Shown piece by piece: positions 9,865 through 19,170 of a DNA stretch of 64,000 nt. Below the pieces are notes generated by a model that was not told the origin of the DNA, ran no database searches, and saw only the letters and a program-made list of their open reading frames with translations. Source of the stretch: Parietichytrium sp. I65-24A (Eukaryota; Sar; Bigyra; Thraustochytrida; Thraustochytriidae); contig BLSF01000071.1 of the NCBI GenBank assembly GCA_012862575.1, positions 1 to 64,000 on the forward strand, read 5' to 3'. Both the position numbers and the translations under genes were made by a program. How positions within the stretch are numbered: position 1 is the stretch's first letter; every line of letters begins with the position of its first letter.

Positions 9865-12800
9865 TCAGTTTTCAAATATTTTGATGAGCAGGTTACGGGC
9901 CTTGCACGCGATCGTTTCGTCAGTGCTCAAAACAGAGCGCACGACCGGGTTGTCGGCTTGGGCAACCGTCTTCGCGCCAGCCAATTCTAACTTTCGAAGA
10001 TGAGCGGAGACGATTTTTCCGTCCGCTAAAGAGGAGCAGCTGGACTTGAGGAGGAAGCTCACTGACGTAAGAAATCTTCCAGAGTTCTTGTGTGCAATAT
10101 TTGACAAAGCTGCTTTTACTGCTCGGAACACCCGTGTGACAGACTTGGGATTCAACTGAGTTCTTTTGAATGAACCTTTCCGCATTTCCTCAGACTCCAT
10201 TCGAAGTGCAGACATCTCCAGAACCCATTCACGAAGTGGGATGATAACGTGGCGCGCTCCGAGCTGAGCAGCTTCTTCCAATATCGCTTGTATGCCTTCT
10301 ACGCGCTTGCTATGCGAAGCATGGAGCGCACAGATGACGGACATCCCGAAGTTGGAGTGCCAGCTAACCTGAACATCGCGTGCTTCTTCGCCTTCGGCCC
10401 CAGCTCTACGGTCGCCGAAATGAAGGTCTATTGAATGACGACTCGTGGCCACCAGCCTCTCGTTCAGCTGGCCTTTCTCGAAGCTCGGAAGTGCGACTGC
10501 CACGAATCCGTTCTCCGTTGCGTTCTGTCCGTAAAGATTAAGCAAGCAGGACCTTCGCCACGCCACATACTCCTTTAATGCACTTTCTGTCGAATTATCT
10601 GAAGTCCACGTCGGCGCTCGGTAGCCGCCAAATGGTTCCAAATCAGTTTTATTTACCAATGTGTTCTCAAGGCCACACAAGAGACCTCCAATTACAACTT
10701 CAACTCGTAATTGAAAACGCACTTTGAGCTGAGCACCGAGATATGTCTCCACCAGTTGAATACTGGTTGAAAGCGGAGACAAACGCCCCAGCCCAGATTC
10801 CGCCGGCGCGGGTTGGTCCACCGGGCTACTTTCCCTGTCTTGTGAAGCAAACGGATTTCTAAACACCATATTTCCCATCAAATTACCAATCATCAGGTTG
10901 CTCATCGCTCCTAGTCGCTCGCTGTCTTCGAGACGCTCTTCAACCGGGCGAAGAGCTTCGAGGTCTTCAACGCGGATCAGGGGAGAGGTCTCGTCACCCA
11001 CTTGGGTGTGGTCTAGCCAAGCCGCCAATCCCCTGCTCCTCACATCTCTCGCAGTTGTAGCTAGAATTTTCTCGAAACCTTTGAGCTGGCGAGATTGTTT
11101 CGGCCTTGCGCCAGTCTCCTTTCGAGCAAGACTATTCGATTCTACAGCCTGCTCTACACCACCACCAACTCCTGTCGAACTTCGAGAAGCGCCGGCCAGA
11201 CTTAAGATCAGCGCGCGATGCTCCTGAGTGCACCTTTCCATCCACTTGCGTATCTGCGTCTCCTGCACGGCCTGTTGCCTTTCGATGGCCTCGGCGTGTG
11301 ACATACTGAGCTTCTCCACGTCCTCACTCGAGACCCCATTTTGACTGCTGCCAAGTGACTCGCACATGAATTGCATTTCGTGTAATTGAACCTCTCGTAG
11401 TCTCTCCAAAGCGCCATCCGTCTCATCAATGATTTGGTGCAGGTGCTTGGTGCACTTTTGTTCATGGCGAGAAATTTTTCCCATGAGATCTTCGCGCTTC
11501 AAGATTTCCAAAACAGCTCGCCCAAACACATGATCATCCATTCCTGTAGCCGACTGGCTTCTGAACCAGACTGGGAACCGACTAAAACGGCGCTCTTTCG
11601 AACATTGATGTTGCAGACTCATCTTTTGAAACTTCACAGCCCACTTGCTCTTTTGCTCTGATGCTTCGGAGCTCTTGCTTTCCTTTCTTCTCCACAGAGA
11701 TTGGTCGAAATAAGTTGACTCCAAAAGAAAATCGCGCAAAGCTCCACGAAGCTGCCGGGATGTTGACCACGGAATCTGGTGGTGGGCAATTTCTTCGTCT
11801 AAAGTTGAGATTGGGTTTGCATCACCTTGTAATTCAAGTTCGAGTCCTGCAACAATGTTTGGCACACCCACTCCGAATACCAGCTGTACGGCAGACTTAG
11901 TATCCAAGCCATTATTGCGAGAAAAGTCTGCTCTATGGTCCAATATTTCCGTCCGCTCGTTCATCTTGTCCGACGGGTTCCCCTTGTCGTGGCTTGTGTC
12001 TTCATGTGGCTGGGTTTCAGACTCAATCCCGTCAAAATTTTGCTCTACACGGTTATAAAAATTCGTCAACCCCGACTCTTCGGTCTGTACTTTCTGCCCT
12101 TGGTTCGCGAAGATCGAATCTTTGCGGCTAAAATCAAGAGTGTGGCTGGGATCTTCACCGTTGTGGACGACACCTCGTAAATCGTCTTCGGCACTCATCG
12201 TTTTTGGCTCGTTCACCACCGTGGCATGTGGTTGAATCTCCGATCTCCTTTCTGCACCGACTAAAACGCCGACACCCTCCCCTCCATCCAATGCTGGGGA
12301 CGAGCTCGCAAGATCACTACCTTGCTCAAAATTAGGATGTTGCGTCGTATCATCAAGGCTAACATTGGTTTCGTCGCGGTTGGAGCTCAGCGCTTTTGGC
12401 TTTTGCGTCTCTGATATATCGAACCGTAGCCCCTGCCCCTTGATTTGATCACCCGCATTTTCACCAAACTCACTCAAAGAGCTGTGAAGATCAATATTAT
12501 CCTCTCTTTTTCCCATGGATTGGGCCGCTTCCGCGGAAACACCGGTCTCTTCACCCAAAGTAAGGCATTTCTCTCCATTCACGAATTCATCGTTTAGATC
12601 CGTCGAATTGATTTCAGATCGTGTAGCGACAGGTGCTCGCGTATCGGCGGTCTTGGAAAGTTCTGGTAGCTGTGTGTGTGGGTGATCGCTGGTTCCATTG
12701 CCATTCAGCTCTTTGTCATTCGAGTGAATTTCGGTCGGAAGATCACGACAATGTCGATCTTCGACTTCCACCGCGGCTGACTCCGCAGCCTTGGATTCAT

Positions 12801-13362
12801 TTGCCTCTGCAATCTCATTTTCATTAAACAGAGCATTTGAACCCGAAAAGAGCGAATCGGCAGCTACTTCCTGCCCTGCAAACGGCTCGGCTCCAAAACA
12901 CGCTTCGCTAGAGTGGCCGAGCATACCTGCCGCATCTGCTGACGTTCCGCCTTGGATTGAATCGTCGAATGGGTTTTGCGCAGGCGAGGTCTCTCGTAAA
13001 CTCTTCCTCTCCGAGTGATCAGGATGAACTTGTGCTTGAAAATGATTCGCCATGGCGCTTCCATGCTCGACCCGCGCGGATGGCACCTCCTTTTCACCGC
13101 CAGTAACAAACGGCTCAAACTCTTCGTCATCAAAGTTCATAATCGTTTCCGACTCCTCTTCGCCCATACCCTTCAAACTATCACTCAACGCATTTCCTTG
13201 CAAGCTCTTCTTCGGCGACGGCGCCATACTCCTCAGAAAATCCTCAAAGTCGTCGTCCGCTACGGCCACTCGCACTCCTGTTTCTTCCAAAGGTTCCGCT
13301 CCTTTCCCGAGCTCCTCCCAAAAGGCTTCATCCTCGTCTCCCAGTCCCAGCAGATCCTCCAT
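9865..13362 (-). CDS. Large cytosolic protein, acidic disordered N-half and conserved C-half
   Basis: 1165 residues, single exon, ATG at 13362 (MEDLLGLGDEDEAFWEELG). I do not recognise the family with confidence. Residues 1 to about 510 are acidic and low in hydrophobics (many E, D, S and N), so probably disordered. From about 530 the sequence looks folded: a Trp/Arg-rich segment, helices rich in Glu/Gln/His around LKREDLMGKISRHEQKCTKH, and a C-terminal domain with HFGDRR, VSWHSNFGMSVICALHASHS and LGARHVIIPLREW. There is no signal peptide or membrane segment. A distant relation to the FERRY3/C12orf4 family is possible but rests on memory of a pattern only. Its start is 38 bp from a 9-bp repeat cluster. 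The neighbouring gene ends 210 bp from its stop, in convergent orientation. Confidence 0.75.
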   Translation of the reverse strand: MEDLLGLGDEDEAFWEELGKGAEPLEETGVRVAVADDDFEDFLRSMAPSPKKSLQGNALSDSLKGMGEEESETIMNFDDEEFEPFVTGGEKEVPSARVEHGSAMANHFQAQVHPDHSERKSLRETSPAQNPFDDSIQGGTSADAAGMLGHSSEACFGAEPFAGQEVAADSLFSGSNALFNENEIAEANESKAAESAAVEVEDRHCRDLPTEIHSNDKELNGNGTSDHPHTQLPELSKTADTRAPVATRSEINSTDLNDEFVNGEKCLTLGEETGVSAEAAQSMGKREDNIDLHSSLSEFGENAGDQIKGQGLRFDISETQKPKALSSNRDETNVSLDDTTQHPNFEQGSDLASSSPALDGGEGVGVLVGAERRSEIQPHATVVNEPKTMSAEDDLRGVVHNGEDPSHTLDFSRKDSIFANQGQKVQTEESGLTNFYNRVEQNFDGIESETQPHEDTSHDKGNPSDKMNERTEILDHRADFSRNNGLDTKSAVQLVFGVGVPNIVAGLELELQGDANPISTLDEEIAHHQIPWSTSRQLRGALRDFLLESTYFDQSLWRRKESKSSEASEQKSKWAVKFQKMSLQHQCSKERRFSRFPVWFRSQSATGMDDHVFGRAVLEILKREDLMGKISRHEQKCTKHLHQIIDETDGALERLREVQLHEMQFMCESLGSSQNGVSSEDVEKLSMSHAEAIERQQAVQETQIRKWMERCTQEHRALILSLAGASRSSTGVGGGVEQAVESNSLARKETGARPKQSRQLKGFEKILATTARDVRSRGLAAWLDHTQVGDETSPLIRVEDLEALRPVEERLEDSERLGAMSNLMIGNLMGNMVFRNPFASQDRESSPVDQPAPAESGLGRLSPLSTSIQLVETYLGAQLKVRFQLRVEVVIGGLLCGLENTLVNKTDLEPFGGYRAPTWTSDNSTESALKEYVAWRRSCLLNLYGQNATENGFVAVALPSFEKGQLNERLVATSRHSIDLHFGDRRAGAEGEEARDVQVSWHSNFGMSVICALHASHSKRVEGIQAILEEAAQLGARHVIIPLREWVLEMSALRMESEEMRKGSFKRTQLNPKSVTRVFRAVKAALSNIAHKNSGRFLTSVSFLLKSSCSSLADGKIVSAHLRKLELAGAKTVAQADNPVVRSVLSTDETIACKARNLLIKIFEN

Positions 13363-13399
13363 CCCTCGCCTCCTTACCCCGCTCTTTACGGCTTATGCT

Positions 13400-13435
13400 G
13401 TCCCAGCAGTCCCAGCAGTCCCAGCTGTCCCACAG
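13400..13435. repeat. 9-bp tandem repeat, about 4 copies
   Basis: GTCCCAGCA repeated (two perfect, two with changes), 38 bp upstream of the start codon of the leftward gene, so probably in its 5'UTR or core promoter. Confidence 0.92.
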
Positions 13436-13615
13436 CGCGAGGACCGCTTTCGCGCGGACCTGTGGGGTGGAAAGTTTGAAAGTTGATTTTCGAGTACTCC
13501 AGGTGTGGGTTTGATCTTGTCGGGAAACGGAGAGTCCCAACGAGCTAGAATCAAAAATAATAGGTATCGTGCGTGTACTAGCAGCGTACGTTGGTAGTTG
13601 AAAACTGCGTATCCT

Positions 13616-13642
13616 GTCGCATACGTCGCATACGTCGCACAC
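13616..13642. repeat. 9-bp tandem repeat, 3 copies
   Basis: GTCGCATAC twice, then GTCGCACAC. It is the second 9-bp repeat in the same upstream region. Confidence 0.92.
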
Positions 13643-14247
13643 TCACAGAGACGCAGAGGAGCTGACTTCTGACTTGTGAATCCTGAATTCTGAAAGAAGA
13701 GAACGAGCTTGTTCCTTGTTCTCCCGCGTTGGATGTTTATGTTTTACGCTTTGTTGTGTTGTTGTCTTCGTCAACGCGTCTAGTTTGTCTTCGCCACCGT
13801 GGTACACCAGTACGTGGAGTCCAAAGACAGAGAGGGAGCACTGCATCGAAAGAGGTTTGAGACAAGTACAACAGTGCTCTCATTTGTTCTTGTTTTGTTT
13901 CAGGTGATTGTTTTTGCTTTGCTTTGCTTTTGGTCCTCGCGAGAAAATAGCTAGAACGCATGTTTGCTATGTTTTTTTAATCAACAAGTTCACAAACTCT
14001 GTCAATCAAACTAATGAATTATTTTGAGGAGACGGAGGTGGTGATGCGACGACTGTATAGTATATGTAAAGATAAAAACTCTTTGGTTGTTGTGGTTATC
14101 AAAAGTGATCAGCTTTCATCTGTCAGCGTGAAAACTACGCAAAAAGAGGCGAGAGGGTTGTTCCGTCGCGCAATAGGCAAAAGGAGACGCGAGCAAAGGA
14201 ACCCGGAGAAGCCCTCACCAACACTTGGCTCAAAAGACACTTGGCGC

Positions 14248-17200
14248 TTAGAAGCGGGCTGCAAATGCTGCAAAGATCATGGCGACGAAGGTCACTGGAG
14301 CAGCAACAGAGAAGCCAGTGCTTGCTTCGGAGTCAGACTCTGCGCTTGCACTCAGCTCTGCGTCTCCGCTGGAGCGGGAGTCAGCTGCGCAAATGTCGCT
14401 GTCGAAGGTGTAGCTGAAATTGAGGTTGTAAGATGGCACTGGCATGCAGCTCAAGGACACATCGCAAGTGGCGTGGTCGATATCGCACTGGTTGAAGCGA
14501 ACCTTGTACTTGAACAGATTTGGGAAGTCATCGTAGCTGACAACAAGCTGGTTGTTGCAAGGTGGGTAGACAGCAGGAATGAAGAACTCCTGGATCCACT
14601 CCGAGTTGTCGTAGTACTCGACCGAGATACCGTAGAGGCAGGACTCGGTGTTCTTCTCGTACTCACTCACAGAGGAAGCACACTGGCCGCTTGCAGCAGC
14701 TTCGGCTGCGGAACCGGTTCCGTAGTTTGCGGTGGCGGTGGAGATTCCGTTGTTTTTCACAAGGGAAGAGCAAGACGAAACGAAGGAGCGCACGGACTGG
14801 GAAGCAGACCTCTGGTAGGAGACAGCCTCACAGTAGACAGCGAGCCAGGACTTGTACACGGCAGTGCGGTCACTACGGTCTGGCTGGATTTCGTCGATGC
14901 ACTTTTGCACACCATCGGCATCACCAACGTAGATATTTGCGGTCTCACACCAGTCCTCAACTCCCTGAACAAGCTGTCCGCTGGTGCACGATGGGTTGAC
15001 AAGGCCACGGCAGAGAACCTGAGCATCGTCGAGTCCCTCAGAGCACTTTGCGACAACCTTCTCGGAGACTTCGGTGGTAGAAGCACCCTTGTTCATCACT
15101 CCACTTGGGCAGAAACCGGAAACGTTGGTACGGTTCATGTCAGGCTCGAGCAAGCTCTGGATGTTCAAGCGCCACTTGCTGCCGATGTTAGATGCATCGA
15201 CATGCTTGATGCAGATAACATTCATGTACATGTAGGACTCCTCATCCATGATAGTCATGGTGGCCTCGTTTGTTCCAGGACCGTCGGTAAGGGTCAAGGT
15301 GAATGCCTCAGCTGGACCGGTGGACGAAGTTGTGATGAACGCATCAGAAGCAATGCCGCTAGACACTGCGTCGAAGCACTTCTTGGCGTCCAAAACGTAA
15401 ACACCAAAGTTGTTCTCGATAATCATAGTGTCGATGATACCGCGCTCTCCCATAGTGATGTTGGCAGTGAAAGTCTTGTACTCATCGTCAATGTTGCTGA
15501 TTCCCTCGAAGTGGTACATGGTCAGAACAGCTTGGCCAGAGACTGCATAGTCTGCGAGGCAAGGGGAACCGTAAACTCCAACATCAGCACGTTTGCTAAC
15601 CTTGGCAGCAATGGTGGTATTCCAGATGCACTGGTTTCCAGCGTGGTCCAACTGGGTTGCGCAGATATCCTCATCAACAAAGCAGGTGGACTCATCACGT
15701 GAATCGCAAAGAATCCACTTGTCGTGAATGCCATTGAAGGACTCGCAGAGTGGGTCACCGTAACATGTGCACTGCTCGCAGCAACTCTCATCCTGGGAGT
15801 TGAGGAACTCGAGGTCAATAACAAGCTCTCCGTTTCCAGAAAGGGACTCGCACTGAGCAAGGCCAGTGGTGGTATTGATATCACAGAATGGCTTGATGTT
15901 TCCGGAGTAACGGCACTGTGCGGTGTCGTCAGCGTTTGGGGTGAAGATGTCCTCGCTGGTGCAGCAAGACTCGCAGCTCATTACCGGGATGTCTACTTCG
16001 TACTCGCAAAGCTGTTGGCCGTAATGATCGTATCCATTGTTGCATTCCCAGCATTCATCGTCGGTTCCCTCGAGAACAATGACGAGGTCTGACTCACAAG
16101 CGTACGCCGCAGGGAAGTCTGGGGAGCTCTTGTACACGCAAGTAGTGGATCCGGATGGGGTGGTGGCGATAGAGCCTCCTGGAAGGGCGACTTGGCACTT
16201 GGCAGTAGGGATATTGTCATAGTAGACGAAAGCAGTGTTTCCGCTGATCATGATTTGGACGAAGACCAAGTTGTTGAGTCCGATCTCCTCGTCGACCAAG
16301 CATTCAGCGTACGCCCCGCTGGCACCACGAATCTGGACTTCCATCTGAGTCGAGCAGTCCTTAATGAACACGCCGATGTAGTATTCGTCCGAGTCGCATC
16401 CAATCTGGTAGACGTTGGAATCACTGCCTTCACCGCAAACCTCTTGGTTCAGCTCGACGTTGAAGTACACATTCATGTAGTTGTCTACTCCAGTTGGGGT
16501 GACCTCGTTTCCAGGGAAGACCGTGTTTGCGCAAGTTGGGGCGCTCGTTGGGGCGCTTGTTGGAGACGTGGTTGGAGCATCAGTTGGGGACACAGTTGGA
16601 GCATCGGTTGGCGCAGAAGTTGGTGCATCGGTTGGCGCAGAAGTTGGTGCATCAGTTGGGCTCACGGTTGGAGCATCAGTTGGAGACACGGTTGGAGCAT
16701 CAGTTGGAGACACGGTTGGTGCATCAGTTGGAGACACGGTTGGAGCATCGGTTGGGCTCACAGTTGGAGCATCGGTTGGAGACAGAGTTGGTGCATCGGT
16801 TGGGCTCACAGTTGGTGCATCGGTTGGGCTCACGGTTGGAGCATCAGTTGGGCTCACGGTTGGAGCGTCAGTTGGAGACACGGTTGGTGCATCAGTTGGA
16901 GACACAGTTGGTGCATCAGTTGGAGACACGGTCGGGGAAACAGTTGGAGAAAATGTTGGTGCTGGGGTTGGGCAAGACTCGGTGTTGAAGTTGAAGCTCA
17001 CATCGAACGAAGGAGTCGCCTTGCAACCGTTCTGGGCCAAGCAAGCGCTGTTGAGGCCGCACTGAGCGAAGCGGATTGGGTAGCGGAATAAGTTTGGCAT
17101 TTCATCACCGTAAATGGTCAACATACCGCTGCAAGGTGGCTTAGTGCTTGGAATGAAGAACTGCTCGACCCACTCTCCTTCCTTGTAGTATTCGACACGG

Positions 17201-18672
17201 ATACCGGAGGAGCACTCGCTTGGGGCGGTTCCATAGTTATTGATGTCGCTTTCGCAAGTCTGCACAGTATCGGTGCTGGAGACCATACCGTTGGAGTAGC
17301 GTGCGAGGAAAGTGTCCCATCCGAACTGGTCCAACTCGCTGAAGCACTGGTACACATCCAAGTTGTTTGCCTCGCATACCAGGGTGATCCAGTTGGTCAC
17401 ACGCTCGCTGTCGGTTCCAGAGAGAAGCAAGTCCTCACACTCCTCGACGGTGGAAGCGTTGGTGGTCTGGGTCAAGTCAGCGTTCGAGCACCAGTACGCA
17501 ATGTTCTCATCCAAATCGTATGGAGAGCATTGGTCATTCACAAGCTCACGGCACGCGTACTGGAGCTCAGGCAAGTTCTCAGCCAAGCACACAGCATGGA
17601 GAGTCGAGCTGCGGTTTGCAGCAGAAGTGGAGAGCAACTTGTCACCGATCACACCGGACGCGCAGAAACCAGTTCCCTCGAGATCAGGCTGAGTCTCAAC
17701 GAGAGATTGAATGTTCAGGCGAGACTTTCCAGCGTCATCAGAGGTGTATGCGCGGGTGCAAAGAATTTCAACAAAGACTCCAGTGGAAGGGTCGTTAACG
17801 TTCCAGAGGATCTCGACACCATTGTCGAGAGCCTCGTAAGACCAAGTCGACGGGATGGCAGATCCAGACTCGATGGTCCATGCATCGTATGGGTCGACGC
17901 CAGAAGTACGAGGATCATACTCAAAGCAAGAGTCAGAGTTGAGAAGGAACTTGCTGCCATCAGCAAGAGTCATTTCAGCTTCAACGATGACACCACGCTC
18001 TCCGAGGTAGAGGTCGAGGGAGAATCCAGAGCGAGAGTACATGTTCATGGTAGCGTAGCCACTGACAGAAAAGTCAGGCTGGCAAGGGCTGCCGGAAAGA
18101 ACAACACTCTCCCATTCATCAGTATCCTTGAGCCACTTGCAAGCGTTTCCTGCGTGGTCAAGGGTGTCCTTGCAAATGCCCTTCTTCTGTGTACAGGTGG
18201 AGAAGGCCCTAGCATCGCAAAGAATCCACTCGTCGGTAGTTCCGTCGAAAGATTTGCACTCAGGATCTCCAAAACAGTAGCAGTAGTCGCAGCACTGGGC
18301 GTCGCTTGGGATGGATCCCATGGACAGCTCCACCTCAAGCATATCGTTGTGGTCAAGCTCGCAGTCCTCGTATTCAGTTCCGCAGTATGCTTCCTCCACC
18401 TCAACGGACCTGCATGCGTCGAGTCCTCCGAAAACGGCCTCCTGGAGAAGGCGGTTCCACTCCTCGCCTCCCATGAGACGACGGCGGGAGTCATCCACCG
18501 GGGTGCGGCCGCAGCATGCGTCCTGCGAGGAAGCATCCACGGTCTCGTTCATGGAAACGCACTGCTGGTTCGGGTTCGTCACCGTCACGGTCTGCGCTCC
18601 TCCGCACGAGCTCAGCTGCGCATTGCCGCTGCTTCCTGCGGAGGCCGCCAACACCAAAGCCAGCCACTTCAT
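14248..18672 (-). CDS. Secreted, probably GPI-anchored protein with two VWD-like modules and a PTDAPT linker
   Basis: 1474 residues in one exon. The ATG at 18672 opens a signal peptide (MKWLALVLAASAGSSGNA). Two homologous Cys-rich modules of roughly 500 residues flank a Pro/Thr linker. Each has a CxC.GDP.C.SF.G...WILCD.R core (CYCFGDPECKSFDG in the first, CTCYGDPLCESFNG in the second), then LDHAGN.C.W, a GSPC..D..VSG segment, LNIQSL, and FFIP...PPC near the end. The GDP..SF.G core recalls von Willebrand D domains, but the match is tentative. A separate domain with an EVCGEGSDSNVYQIGCDSDE stretch sits just after the linker. The C-terminus is Ser/Ala-rich, then a hydrophobic tail ending FAAFAARF, as in GPI-anchor signals. 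A cell-surface or cell-wall adhesive role is inferred. Confidence 0.82.
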   Translation of the reverse strand: MKWLALVLAASAGSSGNAQLSSCGGAQTVTVTNPNQQCVSMNETVDASSQDACCGRTPVDDSRRRLMGGEEWNRLLQEAVFGGLDACRSVEVEEAYCGTEYEDCELDHNDMLEVELSMGSIPSDAQCCDYCYCFGDPECKSFDGTTDEWILCDARAFSTCTQKKGICKDTLDHAGNACKWLKDTDEWESVVLSGSPCQPDFSVSGYATMNMYSRSGFSLDLYLGERGVIVEAEMTLADGSKFLLNSDSCFEYDPRTSGVDPYDAWTIESGSAIPSTWSYEALDNGVEILWNVNDPSTGVFVEILCTRAYTSDDAGKSRLNIQSLVETQPDLEGTGFCASGVIGDKLLSTSAANRSSTLHAVCLAENLPELQYACRELVNDQCSPYDLDENIAYWCSNADLTQTTNASTVEECEDLLLSGTDSERVTNWITLVCEANNLDVYQCFSELDQFGWDTFLARYSNGMVSSTDTVQTCESDINNYGTAPSECSSGIRVEYYKEGEWVEQFFIPSTKPPCSGMLTIYGDEMPNLFRYPIRFAQCGLNSACLAQNGCKATPSFDVSFNFNTESCPTPAPTFSPTVSPTVSPTDAPTVSPTDAPTVSPTDAPTVSPTDAPTVSPTDAPTVSPTDAPTLSPTDAPTVSPTDAPTVSPTDAPTVSPTDAPTVSPTDAPTVSPTDAPTSAPTDAPTSAPTDAPTVSPTDAPTTSPTSAPTSAPTCANTVFPGNEVTPTGVDNYMNVYFNVELNQEVCGEGSDSNVYQIGCDSDEYYIGVFIKDCSTQMEVQIRGASGAYAECLVDEEIGLNNLVFVQIMISGNTAFVYYDNIPTAKCQVALPGGSIATTPSGSTTCVYKSSPDFPAAYACESDLVIVLEGTDDECWECNNGYDHYGQQLCEYEVDIPVMSCESCCTSEDIFTPNADDTAQCRYSGNIKPFCDINTTTGLAQCESLSGNGELVIDLEFLNSQDESCCEQCTCYGDPLCESFNGIHDKWILCDSRDESTCFVDEDICATQLDHAGNQCIWNTTIAAKVSKRADVGVYGSPCLADYAVSGQAVLTMYHFEGISNIDDEYKTFTANITMGERGIIDTMIIENNFGVYVLDAKKCFDAVSSGIASDAFITTSSTGPAEAFTLTLTDGPGTNEATMTIMDEESYMYMNVICIKHVDASNIGSKWRLNIQSLLEPDMNRTNVSGFCPSGVMNKGASTTEVSEKVVAKCSEGLDDAQVLCRGLVNPSCTSGQLVQGVEDWCETANIYVGDADGVQKCIDEIQPDRSDRTAVYKSWLAVYCEAVSYQRSASQSVRSFVSSCSSLVKNNGISTATANYGTGSAAEAAASGQCASSVSEYEKNTESCLYGISVEYYDNSEWIQEFFIPAVYPPCNNQLVVSYDDFPNLFKYKVRFNQCDIDHATCDVSLSCMPVPSYNLNFSYTFDSDICAADSRSSGDAELSASAESDSEASTGFSVAAPVTFVAMIFAAFAARF
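16530..16965 (-). repeat. 24-bp coding minisatellite (PTDAPTVS linker)
   Basis: About fifteen 24-bp units encode the octapeptide PTDAPTVS with a few variants (LS, SA, TS) inside the secreted-protein gene. Units differ mainly at synonymous positions. Several frames stay open through the repeat, which creates long spurious frames on the other strand. Pro/Thr linkers of this type are often O-glycosylated. Confidence 0.95.
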
Positions 18673-18929
18673 CTTTGCTCCTTTCCCACTTGCACTTGCG
18701 TTTTGCACAAGTCCTGACTTCCTGACTTCAACTCTTTTCCTGACTTCTCGCTCTGCCTACTTGCCCAAATCCACTCTGCTCGCGGGATAGGCAGATCGCG
18801 CGCTGCTCTGGCGCTTGAGTTTGGTTTCTGCTGCTCTTCCAATTCGCCCATGCACCGATTCTGGGCCCCGTAGCAGCGCCTACCCGCGCCTAGTCCGCCT
18901 ACCTTGCACGGCTGCGGATGGGATGGCGC

Positions 18930-19170
18930 TGAGAGGGAGAGGGAGAGGGAGAGAGAAGAGAGAGAGAGAGAGAGAGGGAGAAAGAGAGATGGAAGGAAGG
19001 AAGGAAGGAATTGGCATTTTTGACTTGCGAGTTGAAAGAGAGTGAAGTGAAAGTGGAAATGGGAATGGGAATGAGTAGAGAGGGAGAAGGAGGAGGGAAG
19101 GAGGGAAGGAGAGAGGGAGAGAGAAATAGAGAGAGAATCGTGGATGTGAGGGCGGAGGGAGAGAGGAGAA
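18930..19170. repeat. Purine-rich (GA/GGAA) tract
   Basis: About 240 bp, almost all purine on the + strand, including GAGAGA runs and GGAAGGAAGG runs, some 260-500 bp upstream of the secreted-protein start. Mirror-symmetric parts could form triplex DNA. Confidence 0.85.

Larger units (their letters stand above)
13363..14247. other. Intergenic region upstream of the 9.9-13.4 kb gene
   Basis: It holds the promoter side of the leftward gene and the 3' side of the secreted-protein gene. No coding region is supported. Two separate 9-bp repeats lie at 13400-13435 and 13616-13642. Confidence 0.7.

Noticed and set aside
14014-15702. 562-codon open frame on the + strand opposite the secreted-protein gene
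   Set aside because: It is the antisense of a well-supported gene with signal peptide, repeated Cys modules and GPI-like tail. Its own translation has no domain and comes from codon bias on the other strand.
16530-16965. Possible CRISPR-like repeat array
   Set aside because: The units are contiguous without spacers and translate to a Pro/Thr linker in a eukaryotic gene.
16192-17091. Trp/Ser/Gly-rich and Val/Gly-rich frames across the 24-bp repeat on the + strand
   Set aside because: A repeat unit of 24 bp without stops stays open in several frames. The translations are monotonous repeats with no start context.
17530-18717. 395-codon + strand frame opposite the N-half of the secreted-protein gene
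   Set aside because: Antisense shadow of the same gene. No domain.
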